A stretch of 64,000 nucleotides of DNA from Saccharomonospora amisosensis (GTDB lineage Bacteria > Actinomycetota > Actinomycetes > Mycobacteriales > Pseudonocardiaceae). Location of the stretch: NCBI RefSeq assembly GCF_011761185.1, contig NZ_JAAOYM010000001.1, positions 2,976,001-3,040,000 on the forward strand. Direction: 5' to 3'. This document shows, one piece after another, positions 1 to 8,869 of this stretch. Made by a program: the position numbers and the translations under genes. The first letter of the stretch is position 1. Each line of letters starts with the position of its first letter. Under the pieces are notes generated by a model. The model was not told the DNA's origin. It searched no databases and worked only from the letters and a program-made list of their open reading frames with translations.

Positions 1-112
1 TCAGACCCGCGAAGAACGTGCCGATCTTGGGACCCACGGTCCGCTCGAAGGGGAACTCCAGCTTGTACGGCGCGCAGAGGCTGTCGTGGCCACCGGACGC
101 GGGGGTGCTCAT
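1..112 (-). CDS. Zn-ribbon/OB-fold (DUF35-type) protein, N-terminal fragment
   Basis: Only the first 37 codons lie in the window; the gene continues beyond position 1. The ATG at 112-110 overlaps the stop of the upstream aldehyde dehydrogenase (ATGA), so the two are translationally coupled. The visible protein has the stretch APYKLEFPFERTVGP followed by FFAGL, which resembles the N-terminus of actinobacterial DUF35/OB-fold acyl-CoA-associated proteins. These are small partners of thiolases and of enzymes in sterol side-chain or fatty-acid breakdown. The family call is from memory of that N-terminal pattern; the Zn-ribbon itself is outside the window. Confidence 0.5.
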   Translation of the reverse strand, partial: MSTPASGGHDSLCAPYKLEFPFERTVGPKIGTFFAGL

Positions 113-1554
113 CCGATCGGCAGGGCGACGGATTTGAGCTCGACGTAACCGTCGATGCCCTCGGGACCGAACTCGCGCCCGATACCGCTCGCCTTGAAGC
201 CGCCGAACGGGGCGTTGAACTCCAGCAGGTACTGGTTGATGCCGAGGGTCCCGGTACGGATGCGCCTTGCCACGTCGAGGCCGTGTTCCACGTCCGAGGT
301 CCACACCGATCCGGCGAGGCCGTACTCGGAGTCGTTGGCGATACGGATGGCGTCCTCGGTGTCCTCGTACGGAATCACAGCCAGCACCGGCCCGAAGATC
401 TCCTCCTGGGCGATGCGCGCGGAGTTGTCGACGCCCGCGAACACGGTCGGCCTGACGTACCAGCCGGTGTCCAGCCCTTCGGGCCTTCCCGGCCCGCCGA
501 CCGCGACCTTCGCACCCTCCTCCGTGCCGATGCGGATGTAGTTCTCGACCCGCTCCTGCTGGCGGCGCGCGACCAGCGGGCCGATGTAGTTGCCGTGGTC
601 GAGTGGGTCACCGATGGTCAGCCCGCCGACCATCTCCGCCAGCGCGTCCACCACCTCGTCGTGTCGCTTTCGTGAGGCGAGGATGCGGGTCTGCGCTATG
701 CAGGCCTGCCCGCTGTTCATCAGGGAGGCAAGCTGGAGGCGTTCAACGGTCTGGGCGAGGTCGGCGTCGTCGAGAATGATCGCCGCGGACTTACCGCCCA
801 ACTCCAGCGTGACGCGGCGTAGGTCCTGACCGCACAGCGAGGCGATGCGCCTGCCCGCCGCCGTGGAGCCGGTGAAGGAGATCTTGTCGACTCCGCCGTG
901 GCTGACGAGGCGTTCACCTACCTCGCGGCCCGCGGGGAGCACGCTGACGACCCCTTCCGGCAGGCCTGCCTCGTCGAGGATCTCGGCGAGCGCCAGGCCG
1001 GACAGCGGCGACTCCGGCGGCGGCTTGAGCACGACGGTGCACCCTGCCAGCAGCGCGGGCGCCAGCTTGGCCATCGTGACGAAGTGCGGGACGTTCCACG
1101 GTGTGATGATCCCGGCGACGCCCGCGGGTTCGCGGCGGACGACGACCTCCCCGCCGAACGCGCCGGTGCGGCGCTCTTCCCACTTGGTGTCGCACGCGGC
1201 GGCGAGGTAGGAGTCGAGTGCCATCATGGTGGCGCCGACCTGGCCGACCTGGGAGAACCAGATCGGTGCGCCCATCTCGGTGCTGATCAGCTCGGCGAGT
1301 TCGTCCTGCCGGGCACGGTAGGCGTCGGCGAAGCGCTGCACGGCGGCGATCCGGTCCTGCGGGCTCAGCCGCGGCCACGGCCCCTTGTCGAAGGCCTCGC
1401 GAGCCGCGGCGACCGCGGCGTCGAGGTCTTCGGTGGTGCCTTCCGGCGTGCGGCCCACGACCTGCTCGGAGTGAGGCGATACGACTTCGATGGCGCTGTC
1501 CGTGGCAGGGGTGGTCCACCGGCCACCGATGTAGAGCTCCTTGTACACCCGCAT
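109..1554 (-). CDS. NAD(P)-dependent aldehyde dehydrogenase
   Basis: A 481-residue class 3-like aldehyde dehydrogenase, close to the usual family length. It oxidises an aldehyde to the acid in the cytoplasm. Visible signatures are the Rossmann region with ITPWN, the FTGST nucleotide-binding turn, the general base in LELGGKS (Glu about 251) and the nucleophile in NSGQACIAQ (Cys about 285). The start is set at 1554 because GAGGAG lies 7 nt upstream; an in-frame upstream extension lacks a ribosome site and is Arg-rich. It overlaps the OB-fold gene by 4 bp. The KstR-like operator just upstream and that partner suggest a role in sterol or acyl side-chain catabolism. The substrate is not readable. 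Confidence 0.9.
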   Translation of the reverse strand: MRVYKELYIGGRWTTPATDSAIEVVSPHSEQVVGRTPEGTTEDLDAAVAAAREAFDKGPWPRLSPQDRIAAVQRFADAYRARQDELAELISTEMGAPIWFSQVGQVGATMMALDSYLAAACDTKWEERRTGAFGGEVVVRREPAGVAGIITPWNVPHFVTMAKLAPALLAGCTVVLKPPPESPLSGLALAEILDEAGLPEGVVSVLPAGREVGERLVSHGGVDKISFTGSTAAGRRIASLCGQDLRRVTLELGGKSAAIILDDADLAQTVERLQLASLMNSGQACIAQTRILASRKRHDEVVDALAEMVGGLTIGDPLDHGNYIGPLVARRQQERVENYIRIGTEEGAKVAVGGPGRPEGLDTGWYVRPTVFAGVDNSARIAQEEIFGPVLAVIPYEDTEDAIRIANDSEYGLAGSVWTSDVEHGLDVARRIRTGTLGINQYLLEFNAPFGGFKASGIGREFGPEGIDGYVELKSVALPIG

Positions 1555-1614
1555 GCGTGCTCCTCGCTGTCGACCTCGCTGTCCAACCCGCCGCGGCAGG
1601 CCCCGACGCAAAAC

Positions 1615-1628
1615 TAGAACACGTTATC
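1615..1628. promoter_or_regulatory. KstR/TetR-like operator candidate
   Basis: The sequence TAGAACACGTTATC has the half-sites AAC-AC-GTT and one mismatch to the mycobacterial KstR consensus T-nn-AAC-nn-GTT-nn-A. It lies about 60 nt upstream of the aldehyde dehydrogenase start, on the correct side for control of that operon. The match is short and no regulator is adjacent, so this is suggestive only. Confidence 0.35.
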
Positions 1629-1710
1629 ATTAGAGCGCAACGGTCAGGACCGAAACCGAGCGAGAAGCACACCCTGTAGCGATGGAACACGTATCAGCGG
1701 GGCCGCTCAA

Positions 1711-1733
1711 CTTCCCACCACAGCGGTGGGAAG
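1711..1733. repeat. Perfect 9-bp inverted repeat (hairpin)
   Basis: CTTCCCACC and GGTGGGAAG pair perfectly around the 5-nt loop ACAGC. No T-run follows and no gene ends nearby, so it is not an obvious terminator. Hairpins of this form occur at ends of IS200/IS605-type elements; a remnant of such an end is one possibility. Confidence 0.5.
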
Positions 1734-1952
1734 CTCCTGACGCCACGGCAGAAGACGGAGAACCTCAGGCAGGACCCCGGGCAACGTTGGTCATCCTCGA
1801 TCCGGCCACACCGTTTCGCACCCTCGAGATCCCGACCCGGGCCGGCCGCGTGATCAATTCTTTACCGTTACGATCATCGGTCTGCAACCGGAGGAGACCG
1901 GTTTTCGATACTTTCCCACACGTTGTCGCCCGAAGTGAGGGAAGGCCGAGCG

Positions 1953-2705
1953 ATGCGCGTGGGAAGAGCCGTGGCTGTCGTTGTCACCGCGACCCTGCTC
2001 GCCGTTGTTCTCCCCGCCACCGCGTGGGCGCAACCACCGCTCGCGCTGCCCGCGAGCTACGCCGCCGCCGACGGCAGGTGGCAACCCGCGTTCGACTACG
2101 ACGGTGACGGCTGCTATCCCACACCTGCCATCGGGCCCGACGGAACGCTCAACGGCGGCCTGAAGAACTCCGGAGCACTCAACGGGGACTGCCGCGATCA
2201 GTCCGACTTGGACAACACCAATTCCTACTCTCGCTCCAAGTGCGACAATGGCTGGTGTGCCTACGTTTACGACCTGTACTTCGAAAAGGATCAGGCCGTT
2301 CCCGGCATCGACTGCTGCGGTCACCGGCACGACATCGAGCACGTCGTGGTATGGGTGCACGGCGACAGCGCCGAGTACGTCTCCGTGTCGCGGCACGGCG
2401 ACTTCGTTGTCCACCCGCGCTCCGACGTGGCATGGGAGGGCAGCCACCCGAAGGTCGTGTACCACAAGGACGGGGCTGGAACCCACTGCTTCCGCATCGC
2501 CGGTGGCGACGAGGTGCCGGAGAACCACTACGGCACCTGGCAGTACCCGGACCTGGTGAGCTGGGACAACTATCCCGCGGGCATCCGCGATCGCCTCATG
2601 GGCGCGGACTTCGGCGCCGCGAGCTTCGCCATCACCGACAGCGCCTTCGCGGGCAACCTGGCCAAAGCCAAGCCTGCGGGTATCCCGTTCGACCCTTACG
2701 CGTAA
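1953..2705 (+). CDS. Secreted Nep1-like protein (NPP1/NLP family)
   Basis: A 250-residue exported protein. The signal peptide has basic start MRVGR, a hydrophobic core and a likely cleavage after A-W-A at residue 26. The mature part carries the NLP heptapeptide region as GHRHDIE (about residues 123-129), where the canonical motif is GHRHDWE. The His, Asp and Glu that bind the divalent metal in plant-pathogen NLPs are kept, but Trp is replaced by Ile. Several Cys pairs (for example DCC) suggest disulfides. Start chosen at 1953, with GGAAGG upstream and a proper signal peptide; 30 nt of open frame precede it. Family role: NLPs bind sphingolipids and damage plant membranes. Activity here is unproven. 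Confidence 0.85.
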   Translation: MRVGRAVAVVVTATLLAVVLPATAWAQPPLALPASYAAADGRWQPAFDYDGDGCYPTPAIGPDGTLNGGLKNSGALNGDCRDQSDLDNTNSYSRSKCDNGWCAYVYDLYFEKDQAVPGIDCCGHRHDIEHVVVWVHGDSAEYVSVSRHGDFVVHPRSDVAWEGSHPKVVYHKDGAGTHCFRIAGGDEVPENHYGTWQYPDLVSWDNYPAGIRDRLMGADFGAASFAITDSAFAGNLAKAKPAGIPFDPYA

Positions 2706-2739
2706 GGGGCTCAGCGACTTTGTGCCGACCGTTCGCACC

Positions 2740-3393
2740 TCACCCCGCGTTTGCCTGACCTCCTGGCAACGAACGCAGCGCCTCATCCACACAGTCGGCC
2801 CAGGCTCGCTCACCGAGTTCGGTCACGCCCGAATCGCCGACGAACCCGCTTGAGATCACGATGTCCGGCGCTAGTCTCGCCAGCTCGGACAGGCTGGTCG
2901 CAAGCGCGTCGCGGTCGCTGTAGCCGGGAATGTAGCCCGCGAACCACTTGCCCTCGGCATCGCGCAGGATGGTGTCTCCGGTGAACAGGTAGGTCAGGCC
3001 GTCACGCGAAGAGGCCAGAAAGCAGGTACTACCCGGCGTGTGGCCCGGCGTCGGGAGCACCTCCAACCCATCCAACTCCACGCGACGCTCGTCGAAGGCA
3101 CCGTCGACGGGACAGGTCTTCGCCACCAGATCAGCCTCGGCGGCGCCGCAGTGCAGGGTAGAGCCGTACCGCTGCCTGATGACACGAAGCGATGGTGCGA
3201 TCTCGTCCTGATGGCTCAGGTACTGGCGGGTGACACCGCCCAGTTCGGCCATACCGTCGATCTCGTGCTCCAGCGTCGTGTTGTAGAACAGCACGTTGCC
3301 ACTGGGCGCGGCCCAAAGATAGGCGTGGGTGCTAAGTCCAGGGGCGGGGTATTCCGCCCCGGTTTCCCAAAGATCAGACTGAATTCGCCGCAT
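2740..3393 (-). CDS. MBL-fold metallo-hydrolase
   Basis: A 217-residue metallo-beta-lactamase-fold protein, transcribed convergently with the Nep1-like gene. The usual HxHxDH first metal motif is degenerate (LSHQDE). The later motifs TPGHTPGS and FTGDT are intact, so this belongs to the MBL subgroup with a shortened first motif. Start at 3393 gives GGAGG 9 nt upstream; the ATG three codons earlier sits directly on the ribosome site. Likely a hydrolase of small thioester or ester substrates; no specific substrate can be assigned. Confidence 0.8.
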   Translation of the reverse strand: MRRIQSDLWETGAEYPAPGLSTHAYLWAAPSGNVLFYNTTLEHEIDGMAELGGVTRQYLSHQDEIAPSLRVIRQRYGSTLHCGAAEADLVAKTCPVDGAFDERRVELDGLEVLPTPGHTPGSTCFLASSRDGLTYLFTGDTILRDAEGKWFAGYIPGYSDRDALATSLSELARLAPDIVISSGFVGDSGVTELGERAWADCVDEALRSLPGGQANAG

Positions 3394-3470
3394 GGCGATC
3401 ATCCTCCAAACTGCACTGACACCGACCACGCTAAGATCTCAAGCGAAGTAGAAGTCAAGGAGCGCGGGCC

Positions 3471-4151
3471 ATGGGGGCCGCGCCGCGAGGACTGCCGGTT
3501 CGGCAACGGCTCGCGATCTCTCACGCCGTTGCCGCCTTCCGCGATAGGGTCGCGTTCCGATTTCCCCACCGTCAGAACCGGAACGCAGTGGACGACAAGC
3601 CGGCCGCCAGCTCCGCCGAATCCGCCCGTGGTGTGGCGCTCGCCCGCCTGGTGTCACGCCTGCTGGCGGCGGCGGCGTCCGGCACCGGTCTCGTGCTGGG
3701 CTGGTGGGGCTTCTTCCTCGGCTTTCCCGACCTGCCGTTCTCCCTGGTGAGCCCCAGGCAAGTGGGAAGCGACTGCGAGGCGGCACGGGTGCTGTGCGAG
3801 GCCGCGAGCGCTGTCGGCGGGGCGTTGATCAGTTTCCTGCTCACTACCGCTTTGGTGCTGGGCCTGAGCCTGCCGATCGGCTGGGGCCTGCTGTGGCTGC
3901 TTCGCGTCCGGCCTGCCTACCCGACGGCGCTGCTCGGACCGGTGCTGGCATGGGCGATCGGGTCGATGGCTGACCGCCTCACCAGCATCGCGGGCGGTGA
4001 GCCGCCGGTGGCGCTCGCGGGCTGTGCCGGGATCGGGTATGCCACGGCCGCGTTCGTCACGACCACCACCCTGCCGCGGTACTGGCGGTTCGCCGTCCTT
4101 TCCGCGTTGGTCGTGGCATGGCTGCTGCTCATGTCGTTGGTCAAGGCTTGA
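3471..4151 (+). CDS. Hypothetical membrane protein
   Basis: A 226-residue protein of no recognised family. After a 55-residue polar N-terminus there are about four or five hydrophobic segments (roughly residues 62-88, 110-135, 146-165, 177-197, 205-222), with a short Cys-containing loop between the first two. Start 3471 is preceded by AAGGAG at 8 nt; an in-frame GTG at 3588 would drop the polar N-terminus and is an alternative. It stands alone between the MBL gene (divergent) and the PucR gene (convergent). Confidence 0.6.
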   Translation: MGAAPRGLPVRQRLAISHAVAAFRDRVAFRFPHRQNRNAVDDKPAASSAESARGVALARLVSRLLAAAASGTGLVLGWWGFFLGFPDLPFSLVSPRQVGSDCEAARVLCEAASAVGGALISFLLTTALVLGLSLPIGWGLLWLLRVRPAYPTALLGPVLAWAIGSMADRLTSIAGGEPPVALAGCAGIGYATAAFVTTTTLPRYWRFAVLSALVVAWLLLMSLVKA

Positions 4152-4205
4152 CCGTCACCTCACCGGATGACCGTCGGGTTCGCCGGTCGTGCGCGGTTCG
4201 GCCGC

Positions 4206-5534
4206 TCAGCCCGCGAAGCCGTTCTCTACTGGATTGCGCGACTGCAGCACCGCCTGTCCGAGCACATGACACACGTGCAACGCGAGTTCGAGGTCCAGTT
4301 GCCCCTCGGCCAGCGGGCGACCCCGCTCCTGTTCGGCCTTGGACAGCCGGTACTTCACCGTGTTGCGGTGCAACATCAGCGTCTTGGACGTCTCGACATA
4401 ACTGCCGGTACGCAGGAAGGTCCGCAACGTCTCCCGCAGCCGGTCGGCAGGTTCGGTATCGAGCGACAGCAGCCCCAGAGTGTCGACGACCCATCTGCGG
4501 GTGGCCGCGAGATCTCGGGCCAGCATGGCCACAACCGCCATGCCGTCGTCGCCATAGCAGACCACCCGGGTGTGCGGTGCACTGCTGGCGTTGGCGACGA
4601 GACGCACGGCGTTGGCCTGTTCAAGGGTCCGGCGGAAGCCTTCCACACCGGCGACCGGGGTGCCGATCGCGGCCCGCACGGACGGCGCCACGGAGAGCAC
4701 GTCGTGCACGCGCGCAGCGCCCACCGGTGAGGCCGCGTTCGGTGGATGGCACCACACCCAGGCCGTGCTGCGGTCGATGGGCATGAACAGCGGCTCCTCC
4801 TTGCTGCCCAGTGCGCAGGCGAGTCGCTTCGCCAGCGACCGCAGGGTCTCGATCTGGTCGGCGGCCTGTCGCGCTCCCTCGTCCCAGAGCACGGTGGCGA
4901 CGTGCGGCCGTTCGAGGCGGTAGCCGGTCGTGGTCGCGAACTGGTCGGGCTCGACCGGCTCTCCGTCGAGCAGCCGATGCACCAGCCGCGACACGTCGGT
5001 GGCGTTCTGTTCCAGCAGCGCCAACCGCTCCGCCTCGTGCGCGTCCAGCACGACCCTGGTGATCCAGTCGATGTAGCGGTGCAACCAACCGGCAAGGTGG
5101 TGCAGCAGCCGCAACTTCAGTTCCGAAGAGCAGTCCAGGAGTTCGATTTCGTGGAACACCTCGGCCAGCAGATCATCGGAGCCGATGTGGTACGCGCGGC
5201 GCAGCGGTCCAGCGGGTACGCTCGCCCGAGCCAGCCGGACGGCGTACTCGGTCGCGGCGGTGGCGGGCTGCACATGCTCGATCGGGATGTCGTTGCGCAA
5301 CATGTGCAGGATCGTGGTGACGTTGCCCTCGACGCTGGCATGCAGCATCTCGGCCAGTTCCGGGGTGTCCAGATCCGCGACGGCGTGCTCGATCGCGGAG
5401 TTCACGCTGTCGCTGAGCTCGGTGTGGCGCGCCTGCAGGCGCTCGGCGACACACACCACGAGAGCGCGGATCTGCCCGGCCTCCGGAGCGTCGTCGGAAA
5501 CCAGGCGTCGTTTCAAGGGTTCGGTCACGAGCAC
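4206..5534 (-). CDS. PucR/CdaR-family transcriptional regulator
   Basis: A 442-residue regulator. The last 60 residues carry the PucR-type helix-turn-helix (TGSYVETSKTLMLHRNTVKYR). The central part resembles the GGDEF-like sensor region of this family and the N-terminal half is helical. Start GTG at 5534 has GGAAGG 7 nt upstream; GTG at 5528, forming GTGA with the stop of the oxidoreductase, is an alternative. The open frame continues far upstream, but that part is antisense to the oxidoreductase and is not coding. Being last in the ligase/DUF3556/oxidoreductase run, it probably controls that operon. Confidence 0.85.
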   Translation of the reverse strand: MLVTEPLKRRLVSDDAPEAGQIRALVVCVAERLQARHTELSDSVNSAIEHAVADLDTPELAEMLHASVEGNVTTILHMLRNDIPIEHVQPATAATEYAVRLARASVPAGPLRRAYHIGSDDLLAEVFHEIELLDCSSELKLRLLHHLAGWLHRYIDWITRVVLDAHEAERLALLEQNATDVSRLVHRLLDGEPVEPDQFATTTGYRLERPHVATVLWDEGARQAADQIETLRSLAKRLACALGSKEEPLFMPIDRSTAWVWCHPPNAASPVGAARVHDVLSVAPSVRAAIGTPVAGVEGFRRTLEQANAVRLVANASSAPHTRVVCYGDDGMAVVAMLARDLAATRRWVVDTLGLLSLDTEPADRLRETLRTFLRTGSYVETSKTLMLHRNTVKYRLSKAEQERGRPLAEGQLDLELALHVCHVLGQAVLQSRNPVENGFAG

Positions 5535-6958
5535 CCCGCACCCTTCCCACGAAGCTCCCGCAGCGCCGACCGCGCCGCGTTGTAGCCACACATGCCGTGC
5601 GCTCCCGCACCGGGTGGGGTGGCCGCCGAACAAAGATAGACGCCGGGCACGCCAAGGCGGTAGGGGTCGAGCGCCACCCTCGGTCGAAACACCAGCTGGA
5701 GGGCGTCGTTGGCGCCGGTGACCACGTCGCCACCGAGATAGTTCGGGTTGTACTCCTCCAGTTGCCGCGCCGACCGGACGTGGCGGGCGAGAACGCGGTC
5801 CCGAAACCCTGGGGCGAACCGCTCGATCTGCCGCTCGATCGCCGCGGTGGCATCCCCTGTCCAGCCCTGGGGCACGTGGGCGTAGGCATACACCGGCGCC
5901 ACGCCTCCCGCTGCCCGCGACGGGTCGGCGAGGTACTGCTGGCCGACAAGAACGAACGGCCTCGGCGGCATCCGGCCACGGTGCACCTCGCGCTCGGCCG
6001 CCGCGATCTCGGCGAGCGACCCGCCCACGTGCACCGTGCCCGCACGGCGGGACTCCTCGTGCTGCCAGGGCACGCCTTCCCGCACCGCGAACTCGACCTT
6101 GCACACCCCTGGTCCGTGGCGGTACCGGGTGAGGGCACGGCGAACGCGCGACGGCATCCGGTCGCCGACGATGCGCGCGGCCGAGGAAGGGGCCACGTCC
6201 AGCATGACCACGTCCGCGGAGCTGAGCTCGTCCAGCGATGTCACGGTGATTCCGGTCCGCACCTTGCCGCCGTGTTCGGCGAGCAGCCCCGCCAGCGCCC
6301 GCGCGATCGCGGCCGACCCGCCCTCGGCCACGGGCCAGCCGTAGCGGTGAGCCGCTGTCCCTAGCGCGACGCCGATCGCCGACGACATCGGTGAGGCGAA
6401 CGGGCGCAGCGCGTGAGCGGCCACGCCCGCGAACAGCGCCCGGCCCTGCGGAGTCGACCACCTCCTGGCCAGCGCAGCGGCGGGCAGCGTGGCCAGCGCG
6501 CCGAACCGAGCCAGCTTCACCGGATGGGCCGGTACGTGCAGCATCGGTCGAAGGAAGTCCTCGGCGATATCGTCGAACCGGCTGGTCAACCAGCCGAACA
6601 CCTGCCGCCATGCGCGCCCGTCCGCACCAAGAGCCGCCGCGGTGGCATCCGCCGACCGCCACGCCGCCGCGCCACCGCCACCGTCGAGCGGGTGGCTGTA
6701 CTGCACCTCGGGCCACCGCCAGCGCAACCCGTGCCGTGACAGGTCGAATCGTCGGGCGAACGGCGTGTCGACGGCGAGCGGGTGAAAACCGGAGCATTCG
6801 TCGTGCAGCAAACCTGGCAGGGTGAGTTCGCTGGTGCGGGTGCCTCCCCCGATGGTGGGTGCGGCCTCCAGAACCTCGACCTCCACACCCTCCGCCGCCA
6901 GGGTGAGGGCGGCAGCGAGCCCGTTGGGCCCGCTGCCGACCACCACAGCTTTGGTCAT
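5525..6958 (-). CDS. FAD-dependent phytoene-dehydrogenase-like oxidoreductase
   Basis: A 477-residue flavoprotein of the CrtI/NAD(P)-FAD oxidoreductase group. The N-terminal dinucleotide motif is VVVGSGPNGLAAA, followed by an acidic strand end (EVLEAAP) and GGGTRT. The C-terminus has the second FAD motif region (GVYLCSAATPPGAGAHGMCGYNAA). It overlaps the DUF3556 gene by ATGA at its start and the regulator at its end. No carotenoid genes are nearby, so the role is more likely oxidation or isomerisation of a lipid-type substrate. That is an inference from context. Confidence 0.85.
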   Translation of the reverse strand: MTKAVVVGSGPNGLAAALTLAAEGVEVEVLEAAPTIGGGTRTSELTLPGLLHDECSGFHPLAVDTPFARRFDLSRHGLRWRWPEVQYSHPLDGGGGAAAWRSADATAAALGADGRAWRQVFGWLTSRFDDIAEDFLRPMLHVPAHPVKLARFGALATLPAAALARRWSTPQGRALFAGVAAHALRPFASPMSSAIGVALGTAAHRYGWPVAEGGSAAIARALAGLLAEHGGKVRTGITVTSLDELSSADVVMLDVAPSSAARIVGDRMPSRVRRALTRYRHGPGVCKVEFAVREGVPWQHEESRRAGTVHVGGSLAEIAAAEREVHRGRMPPRPFVLVGQQYLADPSRAAGGVAPVYAYAHVPQGWTGDATAAIERQIERFAPGFRDRVLARHVRSARQLEEYNPNYLGGDVVTGANDALQLVFRPRVALDPYRLGVPGVYLCSAATPPGAGAHGMCGYNAARSALRELRGKGAGCS

Positions 6959-8793
6959 GAACCGACTGTTCCACTCGCCGGGTCGCGGTGCCGCGCGGAA
7001 TCGGCGGGTCGCGGCGCGGGGTGGACGAAATCACCAGCGGGTTCGTAACCGGGAAGGCGCCACGTCACCTGATGCGGAACCGGACCATTGGGAATCCACG
7101 GCTGCTCGGCCACCGCGTCGCGCACGTCGTAGTAGCCCCGCTCGACGACACCGAGTGCGGCATCGACGACCAGGTAGCGCACGGTCTTCTTGTGGATCGG
7201 CTGCGATTCGGTCCATGCCATCACGAACTCGCCGGGCTCGAAGCCACACCGCTGCTGCACCGACGCGATCGTGCGCTCGTCGAAGAGGTGCCCGTCGCCG
7301 AACTGCCAGCCGACGAGCACGGTGCAGACGACCTCGCCCTCCCGCAGCCGGTAGTTCTCGAGTTTGTCGAGGTGTCGCTGCAACAGTGACAGGTGCATCC
7401 GGCCGTGGCTGTGCATGCTGCGGAAGGCCACACACTTCTGCAGGAAGATCTCCGCCACGTCGGAGCCGTAGAGGCTGAGCAACTGCTGCCGCTGGGTTTT
7501 CATCGACTTGACCAGCCCGGTGTCGAGCTTGTCCTCGGCGTCGTTCATCCGAAACGCCATCGTCCCCGATGCCCAGTTGCCCGCGTACTGCCGCATGGAG
7601 ATCAAGAACGACACCCACTCCGGCATGAGGTTGCCCAGGATCGGGCCGGTCAGGCAGAGCACCAGCGCAGCCGCGAGAATCCAGGCACTGCTGAAGTCGG
7701 CGACGCTGTACCCGTTGCCCGCGAAGAACCCGCCGAACAGGAACGGCACCACGAAGATGAAGAGGATGTTCCATTCCAGCGGTACCGCGAGCGGGAAGGT
7801 CGAGTAGATGAAGAGGTGGAACAGCACCATGCCCGCGATAGCCAGCCAGGTGACGGTCGCGTTCGTCGAGAACAGCAGCACCAGCGGCAGGCACAACTCC
7901 ACCACGGTGCCCCCCAGATGTGCCCAGCCCAGCGCCATCTTCGAGGGACGCAGATCGGTCGGCACATCCCGGTAGAGCGCACGCTTGAACCGCTTCGACC
8001 GCAGCCATGGCGTGTTGCTCATCATCGCCTGCACCACCAGGCTGAAGTGATGCCCGAACTTGGACACGCCCGCGCCGAGCCAGATGACGACCATGGCGAT
8101 CTTGGCGACGAGCACCATGTCGACGTGGCTGGCCAGCACGCCGAAGGCGAGCAGACACACGGCGTACTGTTCCGGACGTGAGGCCAAGAACACCACCCTG
8201 TCGCGCAGCCCCATGACCAGTAGGAGCGCTACGTAGCTCACCAGTGCCCAGCCCGGCAGCAGGCCGATGTCGGTGTAGGCCGCCGCGTTCCGCACGCCAG
8301 GAGACAGCAGCAGGAACAGCAGGTTGGCCACGATCAGCAGGTACAGCCCGACGTCGAACGCGCTGCGCCGGTCACCTGCCGTGCCGGGGACCTTGCCAGG
8401 GTACGGAGGTAACCGCAGCGTGCCTGGCCTGGCCCAGTAGCGCCAGCCACCGATCATCGGGCCGAACTTGAAGGCCAGCGGCCCCCAGGACGCGGCATGC
8501 CCGGTGATTTCCCACAGCACCGTCCACACCATGAGCTTCTGGTAGACGATCAGCTCGCCCCACCACGCACCGAGATCGGTGAGGCTGAGTCCGGGTGTGG
8601 TCAGGCCGACGACGAGCCAACCGCCGACGACGAAAAGGACGGTCTTGATGAGGTAGAGCATGTGCATCTGCTTCGGACCGCCGAAACCGTACTCCGTCCA
8701 GTGCACGGCAAGCATCCGCATCCGCTCCATGACCGGCATGGATTCGAACTTCGCCGGGTCCACCGGCGGCATATCTGGGGTCTTGAATCCCAC
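6955..8793 (-). CDS. DUF3556 family transmembrane protein
   Basis: A 612-residue actinobacterial membrane protein. The N-terminus has the family hallmark GFKTPDMPPVDP, followed by about eight to ten hydrophobic segments between residues 45 and 400 and a soluble C-terminal domain of about 200 residues. Start is GTG at 8793 with GGAGAG upstream. The family is widespread in mycobacteria and relatives and has no established function. Overlap with the following oxidoreductase and the preceding acyl-CoA ligase suggests a lipid-modifying or steroid/terpenoid pathway (inference). Confidence 0.85.
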   Translation of the reverse strand: MGFKTPDMPPVDPAKFESMPVMERMRMLAVHWTEYGFGGPKQMHMLYLIKTVLFVVGGWLVVGLTTPGLSLTDLGAWWGELIVYQKLMVWTVLWEITGHAASWGPLAFKFGPMIGGWRYWARPGTLRLPPYPGKVPGTAGDRRSAFDVGLYLLIVANLLFLLLSPGVRNAAAYTDIGLLPGWALVSYVALLLVMGLRDRVVFLASRPEQYAVCLLAFGVLASHVDMVLVAKIAMVVIWLGAGVSKFGHHFSLVVQAMMSNTPWLRSKRFKRALYRDVPTDLRPSKMALGWAHLGGTVVELCLPLVLLFSTNATVTWLAIAGMVLFHLFIYSTFPLAVPLEWNILFIFVVPFLFGGFFAGNGYSVADFSSAWILAAALVLCLTGPILGNLMPEWVSFLISMRQYAGNWASGTMAFRMNDAEDKLDTGLVKSMKTQRQQLLSLYGSDVAEIFLQKCVAFRSMHSHGRMHLSLLQRHLDKLENYRLREGEVVCTVLVGWQFGDGHLFDERTIASVQQRCGFEPGEFVMAWTESQPIHKKTVRYLVVDAALGVVERGYYDVRDAVAEQPWIPNGPVPHQVTWRLPGYEPAGDFVHPAPRPADSARHRDPASGTVGS

Positions 8794-8869
8794 GGTGCTC
8801 TCCTTCGTTCGCGGGCAGGGGGTACTGCTGCGCGAGAGAGCTCGCGCAGGACGTGAGGGATTCAGCGGT

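Larger units (their letters stand above)
1555..1952. other. Gene-free divergent intergenic region
   Basis: This 398-nt stretch separates the aldehyde dehydrogenase (minus) from the Nep1-like protein (plus). It holds the KstR-like operator at 1615-1628 and a perfect 9-bp hairpin at 1711-1733. The open frames across it have no ribosome site and no recognisable product. Confidence 0.6.

Noticed and set aside
5535-7034. A 942-codon frame that would fuse about 500 residues to the PucR regulator
   Set aside because: The extra part is antisense-phase shadow of the oxidoreductase, Arg/Gly-rich and without motifs; the regulator has its own GTG and ribosome site.
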